DNA of 50,366 bases from Nitrospirota bacterium (GCA_021847795.1 JAJZPZ010000004.1:1-50366), one strand, 5' to 3'; shown: positions 26,058-34,685, counted from the stretch's first letter. Notes: generated from the sequence alone by a model not told the origin. A program made the numbers and translations.

Positions 26058-27574
26058 AAATATTCAACAGCATTAAATTCAAGCTGCTCTTCCTGGCGCT
26101 CCTGGTCGTGTTCATCATTACTGCGCTTCTCGTATGGTCGGATATAGAAGATACGAAAGCCCGATTGATCGCTATGCAGAAGGAAAAGGCGGTCCTGATG
26201 TCCGATACCATCAAACAAAGCATTATGCTGCTCATGCTGGAGAACCGGTGGAAAGAACTGCAGGTTCTGATCGGGGACATAGCAAAGAGCAACCCCGAAT
26301 TGAAGGAAGTGAGGATTTTTCATCCACGCAGCGGGCGTATTGTCGTTTCGGGAAATACAGCTGATATCGGAAACCAGATATATAAAGAAGACCGGGACAT
26401 GTTCCGGGAGCACGACAAAGAGCCTTTTATCGTAACGAAAGACAACAACATGTTTGCTGCCAGAGTAGTAGGGATAGACAATAGCCCAGCGTGCTTCAGG
26501 TGTCATTCTGCGGGGGCAAAGGTGCTCGGAGTCCTGGATATCCGCATTTCCCTGGCTATTGCCCAGCAATCCATCAGGGAGTTGAAGTACAAGCACACTA
26601 CCAGCCTCATCATTGGGTTTATCGGAATAGCCATCGTTTTTTTCGTAGGAGGGGAACGAATGATCAGCGCCCCTCTCAAAAGTTTTACGGAGGTAATGAA
26701 GAGGGTGGAATCCGGTGATTCATCCGTAAGGGCAAAAGCGAACGAAAACGACGAGTTCGGCTATCTTGCAGGCGCTTTCAACAACATGATCGACTCACTT
26801 GAATCAGCCAGGAAGGAGATAGATTCGTACCATAATCAACAGATGGAGAGGGCGGCAAAACTGGCCTCTTTGGGAGAGATTATTTCCGGGATCGCACACG
26901 AGATCAAGAACCCCCTTGCCGGGATAAGTTGTGCTGTCCAGGTTTTTCGTTCCGAACTTGAAGAAAATGACGGCAGGAAGGCCGTTACAAACGAGATCCT
27001 TAACCAGGTAAACAGGCTTGACAGGACCGTCAAGGACCTCCTGAGTTTCGCCAAGCCGAAGCCCCCGCAGTTCCTGCCTTCCAGGATCAGCTCGATCATG
27101 GAGAAAGCGCTCTTCTTCATATATACTGAGGCGAAAAAGCAAAACATTGTCATCGAAACCTGTGTCGAAAGGGACATCCCCGACATCCCCGTGGACCCCG
27201 ACCAGATGCAACAGGTCTTTCTGAATATCATTATAAACGCGATCCAGGCGATGCCGGGCGGCGGCGTGCTTGCCCTTTCCATATCGGAGAGAGCGTATCA
27301 GGAACTTACCGATGAAATAAAACACCCCCTGGGTTCCGGTAAGATTATGGCGGTGGCGTTTAAGGACACCGGGAAGGGTATTGCACAGGAGGACCTGGAG
27401 TTTATCTTTACCCCGTTCTTTACGAAGAAGTCTAAAGGAACCGGTCTTGGGTTGTCCATAAGCCGGAAGATCGTCCAGGAGCATGGCGGTGAGATAACCG
27501 TTAAAAGCGAGCTTGGCAAGGGCAGTACGTTTACGATATACTTACCCATCAATAAACAGGTAGATGGTAAGTAG
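26054..27574 (+). CDS. sensor histidine kinase with a c-type heme motif in its sensor domain
   Basis: The 506-residue kinase has helix 1 (about residues 7-29) and a periplasmic sensor domain. In that domain SPACFRCHSAG supplies a CXXCH (Cys147, Cys150, His151). Helix 2 (about 195-215), a HAMP domain and a canonical core follow: H-box SGIAHEIKNPLAG, N box NIIINAIQAM, DTGKGI, FFTKKSKGTGLGLSI. The covalent heme would let it read redox state or a diatomic gas. It overlaps the octaheme gene and lies about 100 bases before the sigma-54 response regulator, the obvious partner. Confidence 0.9.
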   Translation: MKIFNSIKFKLLFLALLVVFIITALLVWSDIEDTKARLIAMQKEKAVLMSDTIKQSIMLLMLENRWKELQVLIGDIAKSNPELKEVRIFHPRSGRIVVSGNTADIGNQIYKEDRDMFREHDKEPFIVTKDNNMFAARVVGIDNSPACFRCHSAGAKVLGVLDIRISLAIAQQSIRELKYKHTTSLIIGFIGIAIVFFVGGERMISAPLKSFTEVMKRVESGDSSVRAKANENDEFGYLAGAFNNMIDSLESARKEIDSYHNQQMERAAKLASLGEIISGIAHEIKNPLAGISCAVQVFRSELEENDGRKAVTNEILNQVNRLDRTVKDLLSFAKPKPPQFLPSRISSIMEKALFFIYTEAKKQNIVIETCVERDIPDIPVDPDQMQQVFLNIIINAIQAMPGGGVLALSISERAYQELTDEIKHPLGSGKIMAVAFKDTGKGIAQEDLEFIFTPFFTKKSKGTGLGLSISRKIVQEHGGEITVKSELGKGSTFTIYLPINKQVDGK

Positions 27575-27680
27575 GAAGGTGTGATTTATTATTATTTCTC
27601 CTTAACTTCTCACTTCTTAATTCCCACTTCCTGCTTGTCTTCGCTTCTTAACTAGTTTGTACAGTTTTCAAGGAGGCTTT

Positions 27681-29057
27681 TTGGGCCAGATTAAAATTCT
27701 TGTTGTAGATGATGAAAGATTTATTACATGGTCTCTCAAACAGCATCTCGAAAAAGAAGGATACGAGGTCTTTACTTCAGACTCCGGAGAGGAAGGGATT
27801 GAGGTCTACAGGGCCGAGGTCCCTGACATTACCATTCTTGATATTCACCTGACCGGAATCAGCGGGCTGGAAACTCTCGAGTTGATAAAAAAGCAGAATA
27901 AAGAGGCGATAGTCATTATCATAACCGCTCACGGGGACATCGAGACTGCGGTTTCCGCCATAAAACTGGGCGCCTATGATTTTGTCGAAAAGCCTTTTGA
28001 TCTGAACAGGATATCCGTTCTCATCAAAAAGGCGATCGAAACCATAAACTTAAAGCGTGAGGTCACCTATCTCAGGGAAGAACAGTATGATAAATACAGC
28101 TTTAACAATATTATAGGCCAGTCCAAGCCGATGCGGGATGTGATCGCCCTTGCGAAAAAGGTGGCGGAAAGCGATGCCAATATTATTCTTGTGCAGGGCG
28201 AGAGCGGCACCGGCAAAAATCTGATAGCACGGGCGGTTCATTACCACAGCGCACGGGCATCGGATCCGTTTGTGGAAATCACCGCTACGGCAATTCCCGA
28301 TACCCTTATAGAAAGTGAACTGTTCGGCTACGAGAAAGGGGCATTTACCGATGCCAAAACCGCGAAAAAAGGACTCTTTGAGCTCGCAAGCGGAGGAAGC
28401 ATATATCTTGACGAAATCGGCGATATCAAACCTGCGACACAGGCAAAGCTCCTGAGGGTCATCGAGGAAAAGACCTTTAAGAGGGTCGGCGGACTCAAGG
28501 ATGTCAGTGTCAACGTAAGGGTTATTGCAGCCACCAACAAAAATCTCGAAAACGCAGTGAAAGACGGAACTTTCAGGGCAGACCTTTATTACCGGCTTAA
28601 AGTGATCCCTATCTTTATCCCCCCTCTCCGGGAGAGAAAGGAGGACGTCATGCCGCTCGTCCTGCATTATGTAAAGGTATTTAACAAGGAATTCAAAAGA
28701 AACATTAAGGAAATATCTCCTGAGGCCGAGAAAATCCTGATTAATTATCCCTGGTACGGCAATGCAAGGGAATTGAGGAATGTCATTGAGAGGATATGCA
28801 TACTCGAGGATACGGAAGCTATTTATCCTGAACATATTCCCTCGGAAATCATTGACCAGGTGGAAACAGAAGCGCCGTCCGAAGAAAAGGCGTCTTTTAA
28901 TCTCCCCCCTGAAGGGCTCTCACTAAAGAACGTGGAGAAGGAACTCATAGTGCAGGCTCTGCAAATGGTTGAAGGCAACCAGACAAGGGCAGCCAAGATG
29001 CTTGGGATATCAAGGGACGCCCTGAGGTATAAGATGCAGAAGTTCGGTCTTCTGTAG
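27681..29057 (+). CDS. sigma-54-dependent response regulator (NtrC family)
   Basis: The 458-residue protein has a receiver domain with phospho-acceptor Asp54 (TILDIHLTG). The AAA+ domain carries Walker A GESGTGKN, the sigma-54 contact loop GAFTDA instead of GAFTGA, and Walker B YLDEIGD. A Fis-type helix-turn-helix follows (GNQTRAAKMLGISRDALRYK). The TTG at 27681 is taken as start because AAGGAGG is four bases upstream and the receiver then begins normally. It should activate the -24/-12 promoters found at 29135, 31531, 33207 and 47523, and is the likely target of the heme kinase upstream. Confidence 0.93.
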   Translation: MGQIKILVVDDERFITWSLKQHLEKEGYEVFTSDSGEEGIEVYRAEVPDITILDIHLTGISGLETLELIKKQNKEAIVIIITAHGDIETAVSAIKLGAYDFVEKPFDLNRISVLIKKAIETINLKREVTYLREEQYDKYSFNNIIGQSKPMRDVIALAKKVAESDANIILVQGESGTGKNLIARAVHYHSARASDPFVEITATAIPDTLIESELFGYEKGAFTDAKTAKKGLFELASGGSIYLDEIGDIKPATQAKLLRVIEEKTFKRVGGLKDVSVNVRVIAATNKNLENAVKDGTFRADLYYRLKVIPIFIPPLRERKEDVMPLVLHYVKVFNKEFKRNIKEISPEAEKILINYPWYGNARELRNVIERICILEDTEAIYPEHIPSEIIDQVETEAPSEEKASFNLPPEGLSLKNVEKELIVQALQMVEGNQTRAAKMLGISRDALRYKMQKFGLL

Positions 29058-29134
29058 ATTATCCCTCGCTTTCCTGCAGACCCGGTTTTTCATCACATCT
29101 TTCATGTATCATTGTGTAATTATGACTATGCGTA

Positions 29135-29150
29135 TGGCATATAAATTGCA
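29135..29150 (+). promoter_or_regulatory. sigma-54 (-24/-12) promoter P1
   Basis: TGGCAT, five bases, TTGCA matches the TGGCAC-N5-TTGCW consensus with exact GG-GC spacing. The start point near 29162 gives a ~53-base leader to the cytochrome at 29215. It lies just after the activator gene. Confidence 0.8.
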
Positions 29151-29214
29151 ACATATAATTATCGTATTTTACGGCACTTCCCTGTAAAGGGAGAAAGGCA
29201 GAGAGTATCGGATT

Positions 29215-30213
29215 ATGAGAGCAAAAAATTTCTCTATTATTATTGTTTTTTTCTTGGTTATTCAAAGCGTTTTTCTCTTACCGCCTGCCGGCAGGGCAAT
29301 GGTTATATATAAAGAATGCGAAACCTGCCATGTGCTTTTCCCGGGGTTGACGGGAAAGAATAAGGGGAAAAATAAGGACCTGCGGGAGTCTCTCTGCGTC
29401 AATTGCCACAGCAACGCAAGCGGGGATACGATAAAGCTGTTAGGCAATTTCAGGATACCCGTTGTAAATAATACCCAGGAGCCTGCGAAGCCGCTTGCCG
29501 GCGGCAACTTTTATTATGTTGCCGGTCTGGGTGAAAGAAAAGGGCACAATGTGCATGGCATTTCACCGACAGACATGAAGTTCGGGATGACTCCTCCGGG
29601 GTACGACAGGGCGAATGATCCTTCCTCTATCGGGTATAACCCGGCCAAGCCCCTTACCTGTGCCGGCTCAAACGGCTGCCATGGAGACAGGAACGTGGAG
29701 AATCCCTTTGCCGCGATCATGGGATCTCACCACGCCGAAGATAATCCGATTGACGGAAGCACTACTGCGAAGAGTTTTCGATACCTGAGAATTACTTCCT
29801 CCGTTAAAGGTGTGCTCGGACTTGAAGACGAAGACTGGGGCCAGGATGCCACAGGGCTGAAGCATAATGAGTATTCGTCTACCATTAACAATCTCTGCAT
29901 GAGCTGCCACGGAAACTTCCACTACAAAGATAAAAAAGGCGCATGGTTCCGGCACCCTGTCGGAGTTCCCCTGCCTGTAAAGGGAGAATACGCAGGATAC
30001 TCCTCATACAATCCGGATGCCCCTGTCGGGCGTGCCGACATCTCCGGAGCTACGAGTAGATCGGTAAAGGCAGGAAGAGATGTCGTCCTTTGTATTTCGT
30101 GCCATATGGCCCATGGGAGCCCCTATAATTCATCATTAAGATGGAATTTCGAAGAAGTTTTTTCCGGGAAAGGGGGCCGGGGCGCGTGCTTTATCTGCCA
30201 CACAAAAAAATGA
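29215..30213 (+). CDS. OmcS-like hexaheme cytochrome, paralogue 1
   Basis: The 332-residue exported protein has five CXXCH (CETCH, CVNCH, CMSCH, CISCH, CFICH) plus CX5CH (CAGSNGCH). The landmarks of the family are in order: LAGGNFYYV, KGHNVHGI, the CAG..GCHGD box, IDGSTTAKSFRYLR, SCHGNFH, WFRHPVGV, CISCHMAHGSPY, SLRW and a final CFICH at the C-terminus. The same order of CHTMH, KGHN, RHP and CLSCHRAHAS elements is known from Geobacter OmcS, which polymerises into extracellular wires. The first motif lacks the CHTMHNS tail seen in the other paralogues. The gene is served by P1 and overlaps the next paralogue. Confidence 0.88.
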   Translation: MRAKNFSIIIVFFLVIQSVFLLPPAGRAMVIYKECETCHVLFPGLTGKNKGKNKDLRESLCVNCHSNASGDTIKLLGNFRIPVVNNTQEPAKPLAGGNFYYVAGLGERKGHNVHGISPTDMKFGMTPPGYDRANDPSSIGYNPAKPLTCAGSNGCHGDRNVENPFAAIMGSHHAEDNPIDGSTTAKSFRYLRITSSVKGVLGLEDEDWGQDATGLKHNEYSSTINNLCMSCHGNFHYKDKKGAWFRHPVGVPLPVKGEYAGYSSYNPDAPVGRADISGATSRSVKAGRDVVLCISCHMAHGSPYNSSLRWNFEEVFSGKGGRGACFICHTKK

Positions 30214-31290
30214 GAAATAAAGGCCAGGAAAGAATCCACCATAATACTACAAGGAGCACAGGGAAAACTTCAAAATCCTTTTTAAGCTCTGTGGTTTTGA
30301 TGGGGCTGCTTTTGGTTTGTGCGCTTGCGCTTGTCCGCCCCGGCGCCCCTGATGCAATGGTAGTGGGAACGTGCAAGTCCTGTCATACGCAGGACCTTTC
30401 AAACTGTATTGGCTGCCACGGCCAGAATCCCGGGGGCACTCAAAGTATTATACCGGTGCTGAACGGGGGGGGGGAACCCCCAGGTGCTCCATCACATGGT
30501 TGGCGGAGATCTTGCCGGAGGCAATTTCTATTACGTTGCAGATGGTTATAACCCCGACTATTCCAAAGGGCATAATGTGGGCGGAATCTCTCTGCGGGAG
30601 CTTCCGCCCAAAGACGTACCCCCCGGTTTTATCGGCAGCGTTATCATTCCCGGCGGAACAGGTCCTTTTCAATGGGACCAGACAAAACAGCTTACTTGCG
30701 CGGGCACATGGGGGTGCCATGGAGACAGGACGATAGCAGATCCGCTTCAGTCCATTTCCGGCGCGCATCACACGGATGACAGCGTTATAGACGGAAGTAC
30801 TGTAGGCACAAGTTATCGCTTTCTTTACGGCATAAAAGGTAAAGAGCACAAGACATGGGAGTACCAGGCCACTGCCAACAATCATAATGGATATAAAGGC
30901 GACGGTAACTACAGTTCCATGGAGACCATCAGCTATCTCTGCGGCGAGTGTCACGGCGCCTATCACCTTCATCAGAACCTGGGCGGCAAGACTTCGGATG
31001 TATGGGTCAGGCACCCGGTGGATATTTCTTTCAGTGTGGTGAAGGGCGGCTATACGGGCTCGGAGTATCAGAAATATACAAATTACAGCCTCGATACCCC
31101 TATTGCCTACATAAATCCAACAGGCATGGAAACAACAGTAGATGTGAACAGCATTGTCATGTGCCTCTCCTGCCACAGGGCGCATGCAAGCAATTATCAA
31201 AGTATGCTCAGATGGGACTACTCCAAGGTTTTTGTCGGCAACGGGGCACAAACGGGTTGCCTGACCTGCCATGCTGACAAAGCAAAGTGA
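30210..31290 (+). CDS. OmcS-like hexaheme cytochrome, paralogue 2, frame broken at a G10 tract
   Basis: The start ATG overlaps the previous stop (ATGA). The frame runs through a signal peptide (LSSVVLMGLLLVCALALV) and two motifs (CKSCH, CIGCH), then shifts at ten G (30465-30474). The rest continues one frame over: DLAGGNFYYVADGYN, KGHNVGGI, CX5CH (CAGTWGCH), CGECH, CLSCHRAHASNY, LRWDY and CLTCH. With nine G the frame is restored across LNGGGNPQV, so a single protein of about 359 residues is intended. As given, translation stops after 114 residues. The break is either phase variation or a sequencing error. Confidence 0.85.
30465..30474 (+). repeat. homopolymer of ten G inside a cytochrome gene
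   Basis: The tract lies 255 bases after the start codon. Loss of one G restores the full reading frame. Tracts of this length slip readily in replication, and also in sequencing. Confidence 0.9.
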
Positions 31291-31310
31291 CACCTCTCTG
31301 TGGCATATCC

Positions 31311-31328
31311 TTCACCCAATTGCGTGAA
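31311..31328. promoter_or_regulatory. candidate activator-binding dyad upstream of P2
   Basis: TTCACCCA and TGCGTGAA are near-perfect inverted arms around AT. The TGCGTGAAA half-site begins exactly 210 bases before the -24 element of P2. The same half-site is exactly 210 bases before P3. Confidence 0.45.
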
Positions 31329-31367
31329 ATAACACACCCATATGTGGGGAAATAGTAACGGACCCTG

Positions 31368-31390
31368 CCTGTGTTGCAGAAAAACACAGG
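31368..31390. repeat. perfect 8-bp inverted repeat upstream of P2
   Basis: CCTGTGTT and AACACAGG flank seven bases. No T-run follows in either direction, so it is more likely an enhancer or protein site, 140-160 bases upstream of the sigma-54 promoter, than a terminator. The rest of 31291-31530 holds no gene. Confidence 0.5.
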
Positions 31391-31530
31391 ACCTGAAAGC
31401 AAATCTTTATCAGAACCCGATTTACTGTAAGATGATGTATAAGAAAAGATACTTAATATCAGGAAGTTATAGGGAAACGGACGGGGTGTATCATGCATAT
31501 TGACGAAATCTTTTTTAGTTCTGGTGTTTT

Positions 31531-31546
31531 TGGCATGACGATTGCA
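31531..31546 (+). promoter_or_regulatory. sigma-54 (-24/-12) promoter P2
   Basis: TGGCAT, five bases, TTGCA with correct GG-GC spacing. The start would be near 31558, followed by a ~145-base leader to the ATG at 31703 (or ~88 to 31646). Confidence 0.82.
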
Positions 31547-31702
31547 TAAATAAGTGTCAGTATAAGAGCAGAAAGGGTTGCGAAGCTATCATTAGAATAA
31601 TTTTGAGGAAATCCCAAATAAACGGGAAAAGGAAGGAGGAACAAAATGAAAACAGGAAAGATTCAAAAATGTCACAAAACATTAAAGGGAGGTGAGAAAA
31701 AT

Positions 31703-32800
31703 ATGAGAAAAGCATTTTCAGTAATTCTGGTTGCGTTTTTAGCTATGGTTCTCGTGTATGGCGTATCTACCCGTACGGCTGATGCAAAGGTAAGCGGACA
31801 GTGTGTCAACTGTCATACTATGCATAACAGCCAGGGCGGCGCTGCAATGAGGTTTGATTCCAATGCTACTCCGCTGAACACCTTGCTGAGGGGAGACTGC
31901 GTTAGCTGTCATTCATCCACAGTTGCAAACGAGGTTGTGAAAGCCGGTGGTATCCCTGTTGTTTACAGCACAACTGCATTCCCTGCAGTTCCCCTTGCAG
32001 GCGGTAACTTTTATGGGCTGAACAACGATGCATCAAGGCACAACGTTGTAGGCATAGCTGCTGCTGATGCTGTCCTGACTGCCCCTCCGGGATTCGATTC
32101 GACAACTGTTACCGTGCCTACCGGCTTTGTACAGTCCGGCACAGGATGGGGCATTACGAACTGGGCCGGTAAGGAGGTTACCTGCGCGGGAGCACAGGGT
32201 TGCCATGGTGACCGTTCGGTAGAGAACACCAGTAACGAGGCCGGAGTAAAAGGCGGGCATCACGGGGACGATTCTACGATTGACGGTACAACAACCGTGA
32301 AGAGCTACCGTTTCCTGGCAGGCATCAAGGGCGTTGAGATGAACACAGCGGGCAACCAGTGGGAACAGGCTCCTACGGCAACAAGCCACAACGGATACTA
32401 TGGAGCGGCCGGCAGTAAGAACTCCATCAACTATCTCTGCGGTGAGTGTCATACGAAATTCCATGCAACTGCAAGTGGAGCAAATGCTGCAACTAACGTC
32501 GGCACGGCATCTCCATGGCTCAGGCACCCGACCGATGTTTCTGTCGCGCTTCTTTCCGGGGCTGATTATACAGCCTACAATCCTGCTGTCCCTGTTGCAA
32601 GTGCGCTTCCGAAAACAGGCGCTCTGAATCCTACAACAGAGCCCGGTTTGGTTATGTGTCTGTCATGCCACAGGGCGCACGGAAGCAATCAGTTGGATCT
32701 CCTGAGGTTCGACTATACTGCAGGTACGACACAGGCTGGTTTAGGGACTACGCAGGTTAATGCCACAGGCTGCCTCGTCTGTCATGTTGCTCAGAGGTAA
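31703..32800 (+). CDS. OmcS-like hexaheme cytochrome, paralogue 3
   Basis: The 365-residue precursor has a textbook signal peptide (MRKAFSVILVAFLAMVLVYG, cleavage near ADA-K). It carries [17 protein letters not shown]5CH (CAGAQGCH), CGECH, CLSCHRAHGSN and CLVCH, with LAGGNFYGL, RHNVVGI, SYRFLAGIKG and WLRHPTDV between them. The family is that of wire-forming OmcS, inferred from motif order. Two strong ribosome sites exist: GGGAGGTGA before 31703, and AAGGAGG before an in-frame ATG at 31646 that would add 19 residues (MKTGKIQKCHKTLKGGEKN). I prefer 31703 for its signal peptide. A terminator follows 25 bases after the stop, so it is transcribed alone from P2. Confidence 0.9.
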   Translation: MRKAFSVILVAFLAMVLVYGVSTRTADAKVSGQCVNCHTMHNSQGGAAMRFDSNATPLNTLLRGDCVSCHSSTVANEVVKAGGIPVVYSTTAFPAVPLAGGNFYGLNNDASRHNVVGIAAADAVLTAPPGFDSTTVTVPTGFVQSGTGWGITNWAGKEVTCAGAQGCHGDRSVENTSNEAGVKGGHHGDDSTIDGTTTVKSYRFLAGIKGVEMNTAGNQWEQAPTATSHNGYYGAAGSKNSINYLCGECHTKFHATASGANAATNVGTASPWLRHPTDVSVALLSGADYTAYNPAVPVASALPKTGALNPTTEPGLVMCLSCHRAHGSNQLDLLRFDYTAGTTQAGLGTTQVNATGCLVCHVAQR

Positions 32801-32825
32801 ATTGTAATAACAGGTATTTCAATCA

Positions 32826-32858
32826 AAGGGGAGCTGAGCAATCAGTTCCCCTTTTTTT
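32826..32858 (+). terminator. Rho-independent terminator after cytochrome paralogue 3
   Basis: AAAGGGGAGCTGA pairs with TCAGTTCCCCTTT (one mismatch) around a four-base loop, and seven T follow. It insulates paralogue 3 from P3 downstream. Confidence 0.92.
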
Positions 32859-32985
32859 ATGTTGTCCTGGACCCGCCCTCCCGGTACTCTCAGGCAATTC
32901 CCGGTGAACTTATAAATCCTTGAGACTGCCGCTCCCGATTGCTATGGACCCTGAATCCCCTGAAAAGTTGCTCTGCGTGCGTTTT

Positions 32986-33004
32986 TTAACGCAAACTGCG
33001 TGAA
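32986..33004. promoter_or_regulatory. candidate activator-binding dyad upstream of P3
   Basis: TTAACGCA and TGCGTGAA are inverted arms (7 of 8 matching) around AAC. The TGCGTGAAA half-site (32997-33005) starts 210 bases before P3, the same distance as at P2. The remaining bases to 33206 show no gene. Confidence 0.45.
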
Positions 33005-33206
33005 AAAGCCCACTAATCTTATTTATCAGAAAATTTCCAGCAGTTATGCTTTTTAAATTATTTCAAACCTGAAAAACCCGGGTGGCAGCTGCTTAAATAA
33101 ATATATCAAAAATTATAGAGACTTATGCGCAAGCGGGGTCAGGATAAGGCATTCCCTTATATTGAGAGAAAATAATTAAGGAGTTTATTTACAAGAGCTT
33201 AGGGGA

Positions 33207-33222
33207 TGGTATGTTTATTGCA
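33207..33222 (+). promoter_or_regulatory. sigma-54 (-24/-12) promoter P3
   Basis: TGGTAT, five bases, TTGCA keeps the GG and GC at the right distance; one more mismatch to consensus than P1, P2 and P4. The start point near 33234 lies only a few bases before a small inserted repeat. Confidence 0.7.
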
Positions 33223-33240
33223 TCAACAAAATATTAACAC

Positions 33241-33385
33241 GAGTTACGCACCTTTCATCATACCGGACCCGACCCGGTATCCTGAAGGCTCGGAAGGCAC
33301 TGGATTCCGGGTCAGAGGATCTGCAGGAATGACGGGCATTGCAACTCTTTGAATTTCATAATAATGGTTCAAAAGTGCGTAACTT
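33241..33385. mobile_element. small non-coding element with inverted ends (MITE-like)
   Basis: AGTTACGCAC (33242-33251) and GTGCGTAACT (33375-33384) are perfect 10-bp inverted ends, and the next bases also pair partly. The interior has a different, GC-rich character (CCGGACCCGACCCGG... TGGATTCCGGGTC) seen in dispersed bacterial repeats. It carries no gene. AAAATATT occurs just outside both ends and may be a remnant target duplication. It sits between P3 and its gene; without it the leader would be about as short as those of P1 and P4. Confidence 0.6.
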
Positions 33386-33410
33386 ATTCTATAAAATATT
33401 GGGGTTAACA

Positions 33411-34610
33411 ATGAAAAAAATTGTCTTGGTAATATTGATAGCACTTTCCCTTATACCTTTTATCAGAGGTAATCCTGATGCAAAGATAACCGGTCCCTGC
33501 GTCAACTGCCATACCATGCACGACAGCCAGGGCAACACAGGCATGGCTACCTACGGAGCAGACGGAAAACCCTGGAAAAGCATAGGCCCGAATCCGATGC
33601 TGGTTCGCGGCGGTTGCATGGGGTGCCACGGCATAGGAACTGCAAAGATCGTGAACATAGGCGGAAGCGACGTCCCTCAGGTTTATCATAGCGATGCCTC
33701 GGGCGACCTCGCAGGCGGCAACTTCGCTTATATTCTGGGAGCAAAAGGCTCAGGCGCATCCGACCGCAAAGGACACAATATAGATGACCTCGGGAAGCCT
33801 GATGCTGTAATGGCAGGCATTATACCCGGCGGTTTTTTAGGCTCTTTCCACACTAAGACTTCAGGCGGTATTCTTGACAGCACCAATGGCGATGGAGCTA
33901 CTATCCCAACTCTTACATGTGCAGGGGAGAATGGCTGCCATGGAGTAAGGTCGCCTGCAGGCTTTGGCGGCTCGGGTTTGGTGAATTTGGCGGCTATGAA
34001 GGGCACTCATCACCAGAATGCGAGCGGGCAATTGGACGCAGCGGATAAGGTCTCAAACAGTTATAGATTCCTGACAGGCGTGAAGGGATTTGAGAATGAT
34101 GGGACCTATAAATGGCAGAACAAGGATGCGAGCAATCACAACGAATATTTCGGGACAACAACCCCTCCCAAATACGGTTGTGCCGGCGGCACCGTCAACT
34201 GCCATGGGGCAAACGGCGTCCAAAGCCAGAACAATTCGATAAGCGGTTTCTGCGGCACATGCCACGGAAATTTCCACACACTCAGCGGCGGGACAGGCGG
34301 CAGTGCGGCAGGTATCGGCAGCACGACAAATTCGCCTTTCCAGCGGCACCCTACTGATGTGGTCCTCCCAAACAAAACCGAATATGCAGCGTACACATCT
34401 TTCAGCGTGCAGGCGCCGGTGGCGAGGCAGGCGGTGCCCGCGGCTATGAGCGCAGCAGTAGCTCCGGGCAGTGATGTTGTCATGTGCTTGTCCTGCCATA
34501 TGGCTCATGCCTCCGATTATCCCTCGATGCTGAGATGGGACTACACTGCAATGGTGGCAGGCGGAGGCGGAAGCGGCGGATGCTTCACCTGTCATACCAC
34601 AAAGAACTGA
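33411..34610 (+). CDS. OmcS-like hexaheme cytochrome, paralogue 4
   Basis: The 399-residue precursor starts [17 protein letters not shown] with GGGG at seven bases. It carries [17 protein letters not shown]5CH (CAGENGCH), [17 protein letters not shown] and CFTCH. The family landmarks are [35 protein letters not shown] and LRWDY. Compared with the other paralogues it has an extra Gly-rich insert containing CAGGTVNCH (CX6CH), just before the fourth heme; whether it binds heme is doubtful. It ends at a strong terminator and begins downstream of P3 and the inserted element. Confidence 0.9.
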   Translation: MKKIVLVILIALSLIPFIRGNPDAKITGPCVNCHTMHDSQGNTGMATYGADGKPWKSIGPNPMLVRGGCMGCHGIGTAKIVNIGGSDVPQVYHSDASGDLAGGNFAYILGAKGSGASDRKGHNIDDLGKPDAVMAGIIPGGFLGSFHTKTSGGILDSTNGDGATIPTLTCAGENGCHGVRSPAGFGGSGLVNLAAMKGTHHQNASGQLDAADKVSNSYRFLTGVKGFENDGTYKWQNKDASNHNEYFGTTTPPKYGCAGGTVNCHGANGVQSQNNSISGFCGTCHGNFHTLSGGTGGSAAGIGSTTNSPFQRHPTDVVLPNKTEYAAYTSFSVQAPVARQAVPAAMSAAVAPGSDVVMCLSCHMAHASDYPSMLRWDYTAMVAGGGGSGGCFTCHTTKN

Positions 34611-34685
34611 AGAATAAGAGACCAAACCACTTTATTTTTTTACCGCTGATTTGGATATAAGGGTTGCTGAAGTGGCGGGCAGGGT

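Noticed and set aside
31291-33410. Possible c-di-GMP or cGAMP (GEMM) riboswitches, known before Geobacter cytochrome genes
   Set aside because: I looked in the leaders for the conserved GEMM core, such as the ACGCAAAGC segment and its receptor, and found no match; only a chance ACGCAAAC at 32989.
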